Of a DNA stretch of 64,000 nt, positions 45,867-59,488 are shown one piece after another. Under the pieces are notes generated by a model. That model ran no database searches. It saw only the letters and a list, made by a program, of their open reading frames with translations, and was not told the origin of the DNA. Origin of the DNA: Sipunculus nudus. Its lineage: Eukaryota; Annelida; Sipuncula; Golfingiida; Sipunculidae. Position 1 is the first letter of the stretch. Each line of letters begins with the position of its first letter. The stretch is from the NCBI GenBank assembly GCA_026874595.1, contig CM049315.1, forward strand, positions 79,502,065-79,566,064, written 5' to 3'. The position numbers and the translations under genes are program-made.

Positions 45867-48800
45867 TTCTAGAAAAAGTTTAAAATTTGCTTTCAGAAGT
45901 GGAAGGCCTGGAATTGGAGAGAGAATTGAAGGCTAATGGAGCCCAGGTGTAGGTTGGCCAGATGTGTCAAGGGTAAGTACCTGCTGAACTCCCCTGCTTT
46001 TGTACAACAGGCTGCAGTTGGCCTTGCTGGGCTGGGCTGGCAACCTGTGGAGGAATGTTGGAGGCCCTGCATCAGTCCTCACGCTGTGGTCAGTCGATCT
46101 CTATCTTCCTGTTGAATATAAAACAGTTTGAATTGATCAGATCAGTTAATTAATGGTCCATGAAAACACAAGATTCCCTCCAATTATGCATCAGCAAAAT
46201 TCCAATGAGAAAAGTTGTTCTAGAAAAAGTATAAAATTTGCTTTCAGAACTGGAAGGCCTGGAATTGGAGAGAGAATTGAAGGCTAATGGAGCCCAGGTG
46301 TAGGTTGGCCAGATGTGTCAAGGGTAAGTACCTGCTGAACTCCCCTGCTTTTGTACAACAGGCTGCAGTTGGCCTTGCTGGGCTGGGCTGGCAACCTGTG
46401 GAGGAATGTTGGAGGCCCTGCATCAGTCCTCACGCTGTGTTCAGTGGATCTCTATCTTCCTGCTGAATATAAAACAGTCTGAATTGATCAGATCAGTTAA
46501 TTAATGGTCCATGAAAACACAGATTCACTCCAATTATGCATCAACAAAATTCCAATGAGAAAAGTTGCTTCCAAATTTAGTTTAAAATTAGCAAAATTTG
46601 GTTTCAGAAATGGAAGGCCTAGATGTTGGGTCTAAAATTCACCCTTTTTCACAAATACCAGCTTGTGTGGAATAAGGATTGCAATTCATCCTGTCATGGA
46701 GGTCACCATAATTGAGCCCAGGTGTAGGTTGGCCAGATGTGTCATGGGTATGTACCTGCTGAACTCCCCCGGTTTTTTACAACAGGCTGCAGTTGGCCTT
46801 GCTGGGCTGGGCTGGCAACCTGTGGAGGAATGTTTGAGGCCCTGCATCAGTCCTCGCGCTGTGGTCAGTGGATCTCTATCTTCCCGTTGAATATAAAACA
46901 GTTTGAATTGATCAGATCAGTTAATTAATGGTCCATGAAAACACAAGATTCCCTCCAATTATGCATCAGCAAAATTCCAATGAGAAAAGTTGTTCTAGAA
47001 AAAGTTTAAAATTTGCTTTCAGAACTGGAGGGCCTGGAATTGGAGAGAGAATTGAAGGCTAAACTGAATCAGAAGAACTTCCGTACAAATATGTATATGC
47101 CTGGCCCCATAGTCAGCTGTTACACTTGGCCTTGTTAGGCTGGGCTGGGCTGGCAACCTGTGGAGGAATGTTGAAGGCCCTGCATCAGTCCTCACGCTGT
47201 GGTCAGTGGAACACTATCTTCCTGTTGAAAATAAAAAACAGTTTGAATTGATTAGATCAGTTGATTAATGGTAAATGAAAACACAGGTTCACTCCAATTA
47301 TGCATTAACAAAATTCCAATCAGAAAAGTTGCTACAAGAAAATAAGTTTAAAATTAGCAAAATTTGGTTTCAGAAATGGAAGGCCTAGATTTTGGGTCTA
47401 AAAATCACCCTTTTTAACAAATACCAGCTTGTGTGAATTAAGGATTGCAACTCATCCTTTCATGGAGGTCACGATAATGGAGCCCAGGTGTAGGTTGGCC
47501 AGATGTGTCATGGGTATGTACCTGCTGAACTCCCCCGGTTTTTTACAACAGGCTGCAGTTGGCCTTGTTGGGCTGGGCTGGCAACCTGTGGAGGAATGTT
47601 TGAGGCCCTCCATCAGTCCTCACGCTGTGGTCAGTGGATCTCTATCTTCCCGTTGAATATAAAACAGTTTGAATTGATCAGATCAGTTAATTAATGGTCC
47701 ATGAAAACACAAGATTCCCTCCAATTATGCCTCAGCAAAATTCCAATGAGAAAAGTTGTTCTAGAAAAAGTTTAAAATTTGCTTTCAGAAGTGGAAGGCC
47801 TGGAATTGGAGAGAGAATTGAAGGCTAAACTGAATCAGAAGAACTTCCTTACAAATATGTATATGCCTGGCCCCATAGTCAGCTGTTACACTTGGCCTTG
47901 TTAGGCTGGGCTGGGCTGGCAACCTGTGGAGGAATGTTGAAGGCCCTGCATCAGTCCTCACGCTGTGGTCAGTGGAACACTATCTTCCTGTGGAAAATAA
48001 AAAACAGTTTGAATTGATTAGATCAGTTGATTAATGGTAAATGAAAAAACAGGTTCACTCCAATTATGCATTAACAAAATTCCAATCAGAAAAGTTGCTA
48101 CAAAAAAATAAGTTTAAAATTAGCAAAATTTGGTTTCAGAAATGATAGGCCTAGATTTTGGGTCTAAAAATCACCCTTTTTAACAAATACCAGCTTGTGT
48201 GAATTAAGGATTGCAACTCATCCTTTCATGGAGGTCACGATAATGGAGCCCAGGTGTAGGTTGGCCAGATGTGTCATGGGTATGTATCTGCTGAACTCCC
48301 CCGGTTTTTTACAACAGGCTGCAGTTGGCCTTGCTGGGCTGGGCTGGCAACCTGTGGAGGAATGTTGGAGGCCCTGCATCAGTCCTCACGCTGTGGTCAG
48401 TCGATCTCTATCTTCCTGTTGAATATAAAACAGTTTGAATTGATCAGATCAGTTAATTAATGGTCCATGAAAACACAAGATTCCCTCCAATTATGCATCA
48501 GCAAAATTCCAATGAGAAAAGTTGTTCTAGAAAAAGTATAAAATTTGCTTTCAGAACTGGAAGGCCTGGAATTGGAGAGAGAATTGAAGGCTAATGGAGC
48601 CCAGGTGTAGGTTGGCCAGATGTGTCAAGGGTAAGTACCTGCTGAACTCCCCTGCTTTTGTACAACAGGCTGCAGTTGGCCTTGCTGGGCTGGGCTGGCA
48701 ACCTGTGGAGGAATGTTGGAGGCCCTGCATCAGTCCTCACGCTGTGTTCAGTGGATCTCTATCTTCCTGCTGAATATAAAACAGTCTGAATTGATCAGAT

Positions 48801-50414
48801 CAGTTAATTAATGGTCCATGAAAACACAGATTCACTCCAATTATGCATCAACAAAATTCCAATGAGAAAAATTGCTTCCAAATTTAGTTTAAAATTAGCA
48901 AAATTTGGTTTCAGAAATGGAAGGCCTAGATGTTGGGTCTAAAATTCACCCTTTTTCACAAATACCAGCTTGTGTGGAATAAGGATTGCAATTCATCCTG
49001 TCATGGAGGTCACCATAATTGAGCCCAGGTGTAGGTTGGCCAGATGTGTCATGGGTATGTACCTGCTGAACTCCGCCGGTTTTTTACAACAGGCTGCAGT
49101 TGGCCTTGCTGGGCTGGGCTGGCAACCTGTGGAGGAATGTTTGAGGCCCTGCATCAGTCCTCACGCTGTGGTCAGTGGATCTCTATCTTCCCGTTGAATA
49201 TAAAACAGTTTGAATTGATCAGATCAGTTAATTAATGGTCCATGAAAACACAAGATTCCCTCCAATTATGCATCAGCAAAATTCCAATGAGAAAAGTTGT
49301 TCTAGAAAAAGTTTAAAATTTGCTTTCAGAACTGGAAGGCCTGGAATTGGAGAGAGAATTGAAGGCTAATGGAGCCCAGGTGTAGGTCGGCCAGATGTGT
49401 CAAGGGTAAGTACCTGCTGAACTCCCCTGCTCTTGTACAACAGGCTGCAGTTGGCCTTGCTGGGCTGGGCTGGCAACCTGTGGAGGAATGTTGGAGGCCC
49501 TGCATCAGTCCTCACGCTGTGTTCAGTGGATCTCTATCTTCCTGCTGAATATAAAACAGTCTGAATTGATCAGATCAGTTAATTAATGGTCCATGAAAAC
49601 ACAGATTCACTCCAATTATGCATCAACAAAATTCCAATGAGAAAAGTTGTTCTAGAAAAAGTTTAAAATTTGCTTTCAGAACTGAAAGGCCTGGAATTGG
49701 AGAGAGAATTGAAGGCTAAACTGAATCAGAAGAACTTCCTTACAAATATGTATATGCCTGGCCCCATAGTCAGCTGTTACACTTGGCCTTGTTTGGCTGG
49801 GATGGGCTGGCAACCTGTAGAGGAATGTTGAAGGCCCTGCATCAGTCCTCACGCTGTGGTCAGTGGAACACTATCTTCCTGGGAATATAAAAAACAGTTT
49901 GAATTGATTAGATCAGTTGATTAATGGTAAATGAAAACACAGGTTCACTCCAATTATGCATTAACAAAATTCCAATCAGAAAAGTTGCTACAAGAAAATA
50001 AGTTTAAAATTAGCAAAATTTGGTTTCAGAAATGGAAGGCCTAGATTTTGGGTCTAAAAATCACCCTTTTTAACAAATACCAGCTTGTGTGGAATAAGGA
50101 TTGCAACTCATCCTTTCATGGAGGTCACCATAACGGAGCCAAGGTGTAGGTTGGCCAGATGTGTCATGGGTATGTACCTGCTGAACTCCCCCGGGTTTTT
50201 ACAACAGGCTGCAGTTGGCCTTGCTGGGCTGGGCTGGCAACCTGTGGAGGAATGTTTGAGGCCCTCCATCAGTCCTCACGCTGTGGTCAGTGGATCTCTA
50301 TCTTCCTGTTGAATATAAAACAGTTTGAATTGATCAGATCAGTTAATTAATGGTCCATGAAAACACAAGATTCCCTCCAATTATGCATCAGCAAAATTCC
50401 AATGAGAAAAGTTG
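45867..50414 (+). repeat. Second copy of 4,899 bp duplicated segment
   Basis: C/B chimera 45867-46217, B 46218-46567, L2 46568-46992, C 46993-47331, L1 47332-47758, C 47759-48097, L1 48098-48524, B 48525-48874, L2 48875-49299, C/B chimera 49300-49649, C' 49650-49987, L1 49988-50414. I saw no base difference from 40968-45515 in the parts I compared. With 45516, 45867 and 46218 this creates a run of three B-type monomers, the longest in the window. Confidence 0.93.
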
Positions 50415-51528
50415 TTCTAGAAAAAGTATAAAATTTGCTTTCAGAACTGGAAGGCCTGGAATTGGAGAGAGAATTGAAGGCTAATGGAGCCCAGGTGTAG
50501 GTTGGCCAGATGTGTCAAGGGTAAGTACCTGCTGAACTCCCCTGCTTTTGTACAACAGGCTGCAGTTGGCCTTGCTGGGCTGGGCTGGCAACCTGTGGAG
50601 GAATGTTGGAGGCCCTGCATCAGTCCTCACGCTGTGTTCAGTGGATCTCTATCTTCCTGCTGAATATAAAACAGTCTGAATTGATCAGATCAGTTAATTA
50701 ATGGTCCATGAAAACACAGATTCACTCCAATTATGCATCAACAAAATTCTAATGAGAAAAGTTGCTTCAAAATGTAGTTTAAAATTAGCAAAATTTGGTT
50801 TCAGAAATGGAAGGCCTAGATGTTGGGTCTAAAATTCACCCTTTTTCACAAATACCAGCTTGTGTGGAATAAGGATTGCAATTCATCCTGTCATGGAGGT
50901 CACCATAATGGAGCCCAGGTGTAGGTTGGCCAGATGTGTCAAGGGTAAGTACCTGCTGAACTCCCCTGCTTTTGTACAACAGGCTGCAGTTGGCCTTGCT
51001 GGGCTGGGCTGGCAACCTGTGGAGGAATGTTTGAGGCCCTGCATCAGTCCTCACGCTGTGGTCAGTGGATCTCTATCTTCCCGTTGAATATAAAACAGTT
51101 TGAATTGATCAGATCAGTTAATTAATGGTCCATGAAAACACAAGATTCCCTCCAATTATGCATCAGCAAAATTCCAATGAGAAAAGTTGTTCTAGAAAAA
51201 GTTTAAAATTTGCTTTCAGAACTGGAAGGCCTGGAATTGGAGAGAGAATTGAAGGCTAAACTGAATCAGAAGAACTTCCGTACAAATATGTATATGCCTG
51301 GCCCCATAGTCAGCTGTTACACTTGGCCTTGTTAGGCTGGGCTGGGCTGGCAACCTGTGGAGGAATGTTGAAGGCCCTGCATCAGTCCTCACGCTGTGGT
51401 CAGTGGAACACTATCTTCCTGTTGAAAATAAAAAACAGTTTGAATTGATTAGATCAGTTGATTAATGGTAAATGAAAACACAGGTTCACTCCAATTATGC
51501 ATCAACAAAATTCCAATGAGAAAAGTTG
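50415..51528 (+). repeat. Block: B, L2s, chimeric C
   Basis: B 50415-50764, L2s 50765-51189, C-type 51190-51528. The last is C through caggttcactcc, then takes a B2/L2 tail (catcaac, caatgagaaaagttg) and is followed by L3. The switch lies at about 51,491-51,502, a different place from the chimera before the L3 at 34824. Together with the missing L1-C dimer this marks a separate event. Confidence 0.88.
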
Positions 51529-53065
51529 CTTCCAAATTTAGTTTAAAATTAGCAAAATTAGGTTTCAGAAATGGAAGGCCTAGATGTTGGGTCTAAAAAT
51601 CACCCTTTTTAACAAATACCAGCTTGTGTGGAATAAGGATTGCAACTCATCCTGTTATAGAGGTCACCATAATGGAGCCCAGGTATTGGTTGGCCAGATG
51701 TGTCATGGGTATGTACCTGCTGAACTCCCCCGGTTTTGTACATCATGCTGCAGTTGGCCTTGCTGGGCTGGGCTGGCAACCTGTGGAGGAATGTTGGAGG
51801 CCCTGCATCAGTCCTCACGCTGTGGTCAGTCGATCTCTATCTTCCTGTTGAATATAAAACAGTTTGAATTGATCAGATCAGTTAATTAATGGTCCATGAA
51901 AACACAAGATTCCCTCCAATTATGCATCAGCAAAATTCCAATGAGAAAAGTTGTTCTAGAAAAAGTATAAAATTTGCTTTCAGAACTGGAAGGCCTGGAA
52001 TTGGAGAGAGAATTGAAGGCTAATGGAGCCCAGGTGTAGGTTGGCCAGATGTGTCAAGGGTAAGTACCTGCTGAACTCCCCTGCTTTTGTACAACAGGCT
52101 GCAGTTGGCCTTGCTGGGCTGGGCTGGCAACCTGTGGAGGAATGTTGGAGGCCCTGCATCAGTCCTCACGCTGTGTTCAGTGGATCTCTATCTTCCTGCT
52201 GAATATAAAACAGTCTGAATTGATCAGATCAGTTAATTAATGGTCCATGAAAACACAGATTCACTCCAATTATGCATCAACAAAATTCCAATGAGAAAAG
52301 TTGCTTCCAAATTTAGTTTAAAATTAGCAAAATTTGGTTTCAGAAATGGAAGGCCTAGATGTTGGGTCTAAAATTCACCCTTTTTCACAAATACCAGCTT
52401 GTGTGGAATAAGGATTGCAATTCATCCTGTCATGGAGGTCACCATAATTGAGCCCAGGTGTAGGTTGGCCAGATGTGTCATGGGTATGTACCTGCTGAAC
52501 TCGGCCGGTTTTGTACAACAGGCTGCAGTTTGCCTTGCTGGGCAGGGCCGGCAACCTGTGGAGGAATGTTTGAGGCCCTGCATCAGTCCTCACGCTGTGT
52601 TCAGTGGATCTCTATCTTCCTGCTGAATATAAAACAGTCTGAATTGATCAGATCAGTTAATTAATGGTCCATGAAAACACAGATTCACTACAATTATGCA
52701 TCAACAAAATTCCAATGAGAAAAGTTGTTCTAGAAAAAGTTTAAAATTTGCTTTCAGAACTGAAAGGCCTGGAATTGGAGAGAGAATTGAAGGCTAAACT
52801 GAATCAGAAGAACTTCCTTACAAATATGTATATGCCTGGCCCCATAGTCAGCTGTTACACTTGGCCTTGTTTGGCTGGGATGGGCTGGCAACCTGTAGAG
52901 GAATGTTGAAGGCCCTGCATCAGTCCTCACGCTGTGGTCAGTGGAACACTATCTTCCTGGGAATATAAAAAACAGTTTGAATTGATTAGATCAGTTGATT
53001 AATGGTAAATGAAAACACAGGTTCACTCCAATTATGCATTAACAAAATTCCAATCAGAAAAGTTG
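51529..53065 (+). repeat. L3-B-L2'-C' block, copy 2 (1,537 bp)
   Basis: L3 51529-51953, B 51954-52303, L2' 52304-52727, C' 52728-53065. Matches 34824-36360 at an offset of 16,705 bp, including gggcagggccggc in L2'. One difference seen is cactacaatt near 52,688 for cactccaatt. The B has cttgctgggctgg where copy 1 has cttgcttggctgg. Confidence 0.92.
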
Positions 53066-54608
53066 CTACAAGAAAATAAGTTTAAAATTAGCAAAATTTG
53101 GTTTCAGAAATGGAAGGCCTAGATTTTGGGTCTAAAAATCACCCTTTTTAACAAATACCAGCTTGTGTGGAATAAGGATTGCAACTCATCCTTTCATGGA
53201 GGTCACCATAATGGAGCCCAGGTGTAGGTTGGCCAGATGTGTCATGGGTATGTACCTGCTGAACTCCCCCGGTTTTTTACAACAGGCTGCAGTTGGCCTT
53301 GCTGGGCTGGGCTGGCAACCTGTGGAGGAATGTTTGAGGCCCTCCATCAGTCCTCACGCTGTGGTCAGTGGATCTCTATCTTCCTGTTGAATATAAAACA
53401 GTTTGAATTGATCAGATCAGTTAATTAATGGTCCATGAAAACACAAGATTCCCTCCAATTATGCATCAGCAAAATTCCAATGAGAAAAGTTGTTCTAGAA
53501 AAAGTATAAAATTTGCTTTCAGAACTGGAAGGCCTGGAATTGGAGAGAGAATTGAAGGCTAAACTGAATCAGAAGAACTTCCTTACAAATATGTATATGC
53601 CTGGCCCCATAGTCAGCTGTTACACTTGGCCTTGTTAGGCTGGGCTGGGCTGGCAACCTGTGGAGGAATGTTGAAGGCCCTGCATCAGTCCTCACGCTGT
53701 GGTCAGTGGAACACTATCTTCCTGTGGAAAATAAAAAACAGTTTGAATTGATTAGATCAGTTGATTAATGGTAAATGAAAACACAGGTTCACTCCAATTA
53801 TGCATTAACAAAATTCCAATCAGAAAAGTTGCTACAAGAAAATAAGTTTAAAATTAGCAAAATTTGGTTTCAGAAATGGAAGGCCTAGATTTTGGGTCTA
53901 AAAATCACCCTTTTTAACAAATACCAGCTTGTGTGAATTAAGGATTGCAACTCATCCTATCATGGAGGTCACGATAATGGAGCCCAGGTGTAGGTTGGCC
54001 AGATGTGTCATGGGTATGTACCTGCTGAACTCCCCCGGTTTTTTACAACAGGCTGCAGTTGGCCTTGCTGGGCTGGGCTGGCAACCTGTGGAGGAATGTT
54101 GGAGGCCCTGCATCAGTCCTCACGCTGTGGTCAGTGGATCTCTATCTTCCTGCTGAATATAAAACAGTCTGAATTGATCAGATCAGTTAATTAATGGTCC
54201 ATGGAAACACAAGATTCCCTCCAATTATGCATCAGCAAAATTCCAATGAGAAAAGTTGTTCTAGAAAAAGTATAAAATTTGCTTTCAGAACTGGAAGGCC
54301 TGGAATTGGAGAGAGAATTGAAGGCTAATGGAGCCCAGGTGTAGGTTGGCCAGATGTGTCAAGGGTAAGTACCTGCTGAACTCCCCTGCTTTTGTACAAC
54401 AGGCTGCAGTTGGCCTTGCTGGGCTGGGCTGGCAACCTGTGGAGGAATGTTGGAGGCCCTGCATCAGTCCTCACGCTGTGTTCAGTGGATCTCTATCTTC
54501 CTGCTGAATATAAAACAGTCTGAATTGATCAGATCAGTTAATTAATGGTCCATGAAAACACAGATTCACTCCAATTATGCATCAACAAAATTCCAATGAG
54601 AAAAATTG
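53066..54608 (+). repeat. Block: L1, B/C chimera, L1, B
   Basis: L1 53066-53492, C-type with B head 53493-53831, L1 53832-54258, B 54259-54608. Continues the 16,705 bp correspondence with 36361-37903. The second L1 has private catcctatcatgg near 53,957 and shares ccatggaaacac. Confidence 0.9.
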
Positions 54609-55722
54609 CTTCCAAATTTAGTTTAAAATTAGCAAAATTTGGTTTCAGAAATGGAAGGCCTAGATGTTGGGTCTAAAATTCACCCTTTTTCACAAATACC
54701 AGCTTGTGTGGAATAAGGATTGCAATTCATCCTGTCATGGAGGTCACCATAATTGAGCCCAGGTGTAGGTTGGCCAGATGTGTCATGGGTATGTACCTGC
54801 TGAACTCCGCCGGTTTTTTACAACAGGCTGCAGTTGGCCTTGCTGGGCTGGGCTGGCAACCTGTGGAGGAATGTTGGAGGCCCTGCATCAGTCCTCACGC
54901 TGTGGTCAGTCGATCTCTATCTTCCTGTTGAATATAAAACAGTTTGAATTGATCAGATCAGTTAATTAATGGTCCATGAAAACACAAGATTCCCTCCAAT
55001 TATGCATCAGCAAAATTCCAATGAGAAAAGTTGTTCTAGAAAAAGTATAAAATTTGCTTTCAGAACTGGAAGGCCTGGAATTGGAGAGAGAATTGAAGGC
55101 TAATGGAGCCCAGGTGTAGGTTGGCCAGATGTGTCAAGGGTAAGTACCTGCTGAACTCCCCTGCTTTTGTACAACAGGCTGCAGTTGGCCTTGCTGGGCT
55201 GGGCTGGCAACCTGTGGAGGAATGTTGGAGGCCCTGCATCAGTCCTCACGCTGTGTTCAGTGGATCTCTATCTTCCTGCTGAATATAAAACAGTCTGAAT
55301 TGATCAGATCAGTTAATTAATGGTCCATGAAAACACAGATTCACTCCAATTATGCATCAACAAAATTCCAATGAGAAAAGTTGTTCTAGAAAAAGTTTAA
55401 AATTTGCTTTCAGAACTGAAAGGCCTGGAATTGGAGAGAGAATTGAAGGCTAAACTGAATCAGAAGAACTTCCTTACAAATATGTATATGCATGGCCCCA
55501 TAGTCAGCTGTTACACTTGGCCTTGTTTGGCTGGGCTGGGCTGGCAACCTGTAGAGGAATGTTGAAGGCCCTGCATCAGTCCTCACGCTGTGGTCAGTGG
55601 AACTCTATCTTCCTGTGGAATATAAAAAACAGTTTGAATTGATTAGATCAGTTGATTAATGGTAAATGAAAACACAGGTTCACTCCAATTATGCATTAAC
55701 AAAATTCCAATCAGAAAAGTTG
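54609..55722 (+). repeat. Block: L2/L1 chimera, B, C'
   Basis: L2 54609-55033, B 55034-55383, C'-type 55384-55722. The L2 has aactccgccgg in its front half, as at 30640, but an L1-type tail (gaatgttgg, gtcagtcgatc). The counterpart at 37554-38242 lacks this L2 and one B (a 775 bp step), so a long-short dimer was gained here. The C' type has private ggaactctatc near 55,601. Confidence 0.88.
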
Positions 55723-57605
55723 CTACAAGAAAATAAGTTTAAAATTAGCAAAATTTGGTTTCAGAAATGGAAGGCCTAGATTTTGGGTCTAAAAATCACC
55801 CTTTTTAACAAATACCAGCTTGTGTGGAATAAGGATTGCAACTCATCCTTTCATGGAGGTCACCATAATGGAGCCCAGGTGTAGGTTGGCCAGATGTGTC
55901 ATGGGTATGTACCTGCTGAACTCCCCCGGTATTTTACAACAGGCTGCAGTTGGCCTTGCTAGGCTGGGCTGGCAACCTGTGGAGGAATGTTTGAGGCCCT
56001 GCATCAGTCCTCACGCTGTGGTCAGTGGATCTCTATCTTCCCGTTGAATATAAAACAGTTTGAATTGATCAGATCAGTTAATTAATGGTCCATGAAAACA
56101 CAAGATTCCCTCCAATTATGCATCAGCAAAATTCCAATGAGAAAAGTTGTTCTAGAAAAAGTTTAAAATTTGCTTTCAGAACTGGAAGGCCTGGAATTGG
56201 AGAGAGAATTGAAGGCTAAACTGAATCAGAAGAACTTCCTTACAAATATGTATATGCCTGGCCCCATAGTCAGCTGTTACACTTGGCCTTGTTAGGCTGG
56301 GCTGGGCTGGCAACCTGTGGAGGAATGTTGAAGGCCCTGCATCAGTCCTCACGCTGTGGTCAGTGGAACACTATCTTCCTGTGGAAAATAAAAAACAGTT
56401 TGAATTGATTAGATCAGTTGATTAATGGTAAATGAAAACACAGGTTCACTCCAATTATGCATTAACAAAATTCCAATCAGAAAAGTTGCTACAAGAAAAT
56501 AAGTTTAAAATTAGCAAAATTTGGTTTCAGAAATGGAAGGCCTAGATTTTGGGTCTAAAAATCACCCTTTTTAACAAATACCAGCTTGTGTGAATTAAGG
56601 ATTGCAACTCATCCTTTCATGGAGGTCACGATAATGGAGCCCAGGTGTAGGTTGGCCAGATGTGTCATGGGTATGTACCTGCTGAACTCCCCCGGTTTTT
56701 TACAACAGGCTGCAGTTGGCCTTGCTGGGCTGGGCTGGCAACCTGTGGAGGAATGTTGGAGGCCCTGCATCAGTCCTCACGCTGTGGTCAGTGGATCTCT
56801 ATCTTCCTGTTGAATATAAAACAGTTTGAATTGATCAGATCAGTTAATTAATGGTCCATGGAAACACAAGATTCCCTCCAATTATGCATCAGCAAAATTC
56901 CAATGAGAAAAGTTGTTCTAGAAAAAGTATAAAATTTGCTTTCAGAACTGGAAGGCCTGGAATTGGAGAGAGAATTGAAGGCTAATGGAGCCCAGGTGTA
57001 GGTTGGCCAGATGTGTCAAGGGTAAGTACCTGCTGAACTCCCCCGGTTTTTTACAACAGGCTGCAGTTGGCCTTGCTAGGCTGGGCTGGCAACCTGTGGA
57101 GGAATGTTTGAGGCCCTGCATCAGTCCTCACGCTGTGGTCAGTGGATCTCTATCTTCCCGTTGAATATAAAACAGTTTGAATTGATCAGATCAGTTAATT
57201 AATGGTCCATGAAAACACAAGATTCCCTCCAATTATGCATCAGCAAAAATCCAATGAGAAAAGTTGTTCTAGAAAAAGTTTAAAATTTGCTTTCAGAAGT
57301 GGAAGGCCTGGAATTGGAGAGAGAATTGAAGGCTAAACTGAATCAGAAGAACTTCCTTACAAATATGTATATGCCTGGCCCCATAGTCAGCTGTTACACT
57401 TGGCCTTGTTAGGCTGGGCTGGGCTGGCAACCTGTGGAGGAATGTTGAAGGCCCTGCATCAGTCCTCACGCTGTGGTCAGTGGAACACTATCTTCCTGTT
57501 GAAAATAAAAAACAGTTTGAATTGATTAGATCAGTTGATTAATGGTAAATGAAAACACAGGTTCACTCCAATTATGCATTAACAAAATTCCAATCAGAAA
57601 AGTTG
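55723..57605 (+). repeat. 1,883 bp tandem unit, copy 1
   Basis: L1 55723-56149 (cggtattttac, cttgctaggctgg), C 56150-56488, L1 56489-56915 (ccatggaaacac), B/L1 chimera 56916-57266, C 57267-57605. The chimera is B to caagggtaagtacctgc, then L1 from cccccggtttttt with cttgctaggctgg and gcaaaaatcc; the switch is within about 57,025-57,043. It appears to join parts resembling 37554 and 39009. Confidence 0.9.
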
Positions 57606-59488
57606 CTACAAGAAAATAAGTTTAAAATTAGCAAAATTTGGTTTCAGAAATGGAAGGCCTAGATTTTGGGTCTAAAAATCACCCTTTTTAACAAATACCA
57701 GCTTGTGTGGAATAAGGATTGCAACTCATCCTTTCATGGAGGTCACCATAATGGAGCCCAGGTGTAGGTTGGCCAGATGTGTCATGGGTATGTACCTGCT
57801 GAACTCCCCCGGTATTTTACAACAGGCTGCAGTTGGCCTTGCTAGGCTGGGCTGGCAACCTGTGGAGGAATGTTTGAGGCCCTGCATCAGTCCTCACGCT
57901 GTGGTCAGTGGATCTCTATCTTCCCGTTGAATATAAAACAGTTTGAATTGATCAGATCAGTTAATTAATGGTCCATGAAAACACAAGATTCCCTCCAATT
58001 ATGCATCAGCAAAATTCCAATGAGAAAAGTTGTTCTAGAAAAAGTTTAAAATTTGCTTTCAGAACTGGAAGGCCTGGAATTGGAGAGAGAATTGAAGGCT
58101 AAACTGAATCAGAAGAACTTCCTTACAAATATGTATATGCCTGGCCCCATAGTCAGCTGTTACACTTGGCCTTGTTAGGCTGGGCTGGGCTGGCAACCTG
58201 TGGAGGAATGTTGAAGGCCCTGCATCAGTCCTCACGCTGTGGTCAGTGGAACACTATCTTCCTGTGGAAAATAAAAAACAGTTTGAATTGATTAGATCAG
58301 TTGATTAATGGTAAATGAAAACACAGGTTCACTCCAATTATGCATTAACAAAATTCCAATCAGAAAAGTTGCTACAAGAAAATAAGTTTAAAATTAGCAA
58401 AATTTGGTTTCAGAAATGGAAGGCCTAGATTTTGGGTCTAAAAATCACCCTTTTTAACAAATACCAGCTTGTGTGAATTAAGGATTGCAACTCATCCTTT
58501 CATGGAGGTCACGATAATGGAGCCCAGGTGTAGGTTGGCCAGATGTGTCATGGGTATGTACCTGCTGAACTCCCCCGGTTTTTTACAACAGGCTGCAGTT
58601 GGCCTTGCTGGGCTGGGCTGGCAACCTGTGGAGGAATGTTGGAGGCCCTGCATCAGTCCTCACGCTGTGGTCAGTGGATCTCTATCTTCCTGTTGAATAT
58701 AAAACAGTTTGAATTGATCAGATCAGTTAATTAATGGTCCATGGAAACACAAGATTCCCTCCAATTATGCATCAGCAAAATTCCAATGAGAAAAGTTGTT
58801 CTAGAAAAAGTATAAAATTTGCTTTCAGAACTGGAAGGCCTGGAATTGGAGAGAGAATTGAAGGCTAATGGAGCCCAGGTGTAGGTTGGCCAGATGTGTC
58901 AAGGGTAAGTACCTGCTGAACTCCCCCGGTTTTTTACAACAGGCTGCAGTTGGCCTTGCTAGGCTGGGCTGGCAACCTGTGGAGGAATGTTTGAGGCCCT
59001 GCATCAGTCCTCACGCTGTGGTCAGTGGATCTCTATCTTCCCGTTGAATATAAAACAGTTTGAATTGATCAGATCAGTTAATTAATGGTCCATGAAAACA
59101 CAAGATTCCCTCCAATTATGCATCAGCAAAAATCCAATGAGAAAAGTTGTTCTAGAAAAAGTTTAAAATTTGCTTTCAGAAGTGGAAGGCCTGGAATTGG
59201 AGAGAGAATTGAAGGCTAAACTGAATCAGAAGAACTTCCTTACAAATATGTATATGCCTGGCCCCATAGTCAGCTGTTACACTTGGCCTTGTTAGGCTGG
59301 GCTGGGCTGGCAACCTGTGGAGGAATGTTGAAGGCCCTGCATCAGTCCTCACGCTGTGGTCAGTGGAACACTATCTTCCTGTTGAAAATAAAAAACAGTT
59401 TGAATTGATTAGATCAGTTGATTAATGGTAAATGAAAACACAGGTTCACTCCAATTATGCATTAACAAAATTCCAATCAGAAAAGTTG
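57606..59488 (+). repeat. 1,883 bp tandem unit, copy 2
   Basis: L1 57606-58032, C 58033-58371, L1 58372-58798, B/L1 chimera 58799-59149, C 59150-59488. Same order, lengths and private variants as copy 1; I saw no base differences. This points to a very recent tandem duplication, or to a collapse or expansion error in the assembly. Confidence 0.9.
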
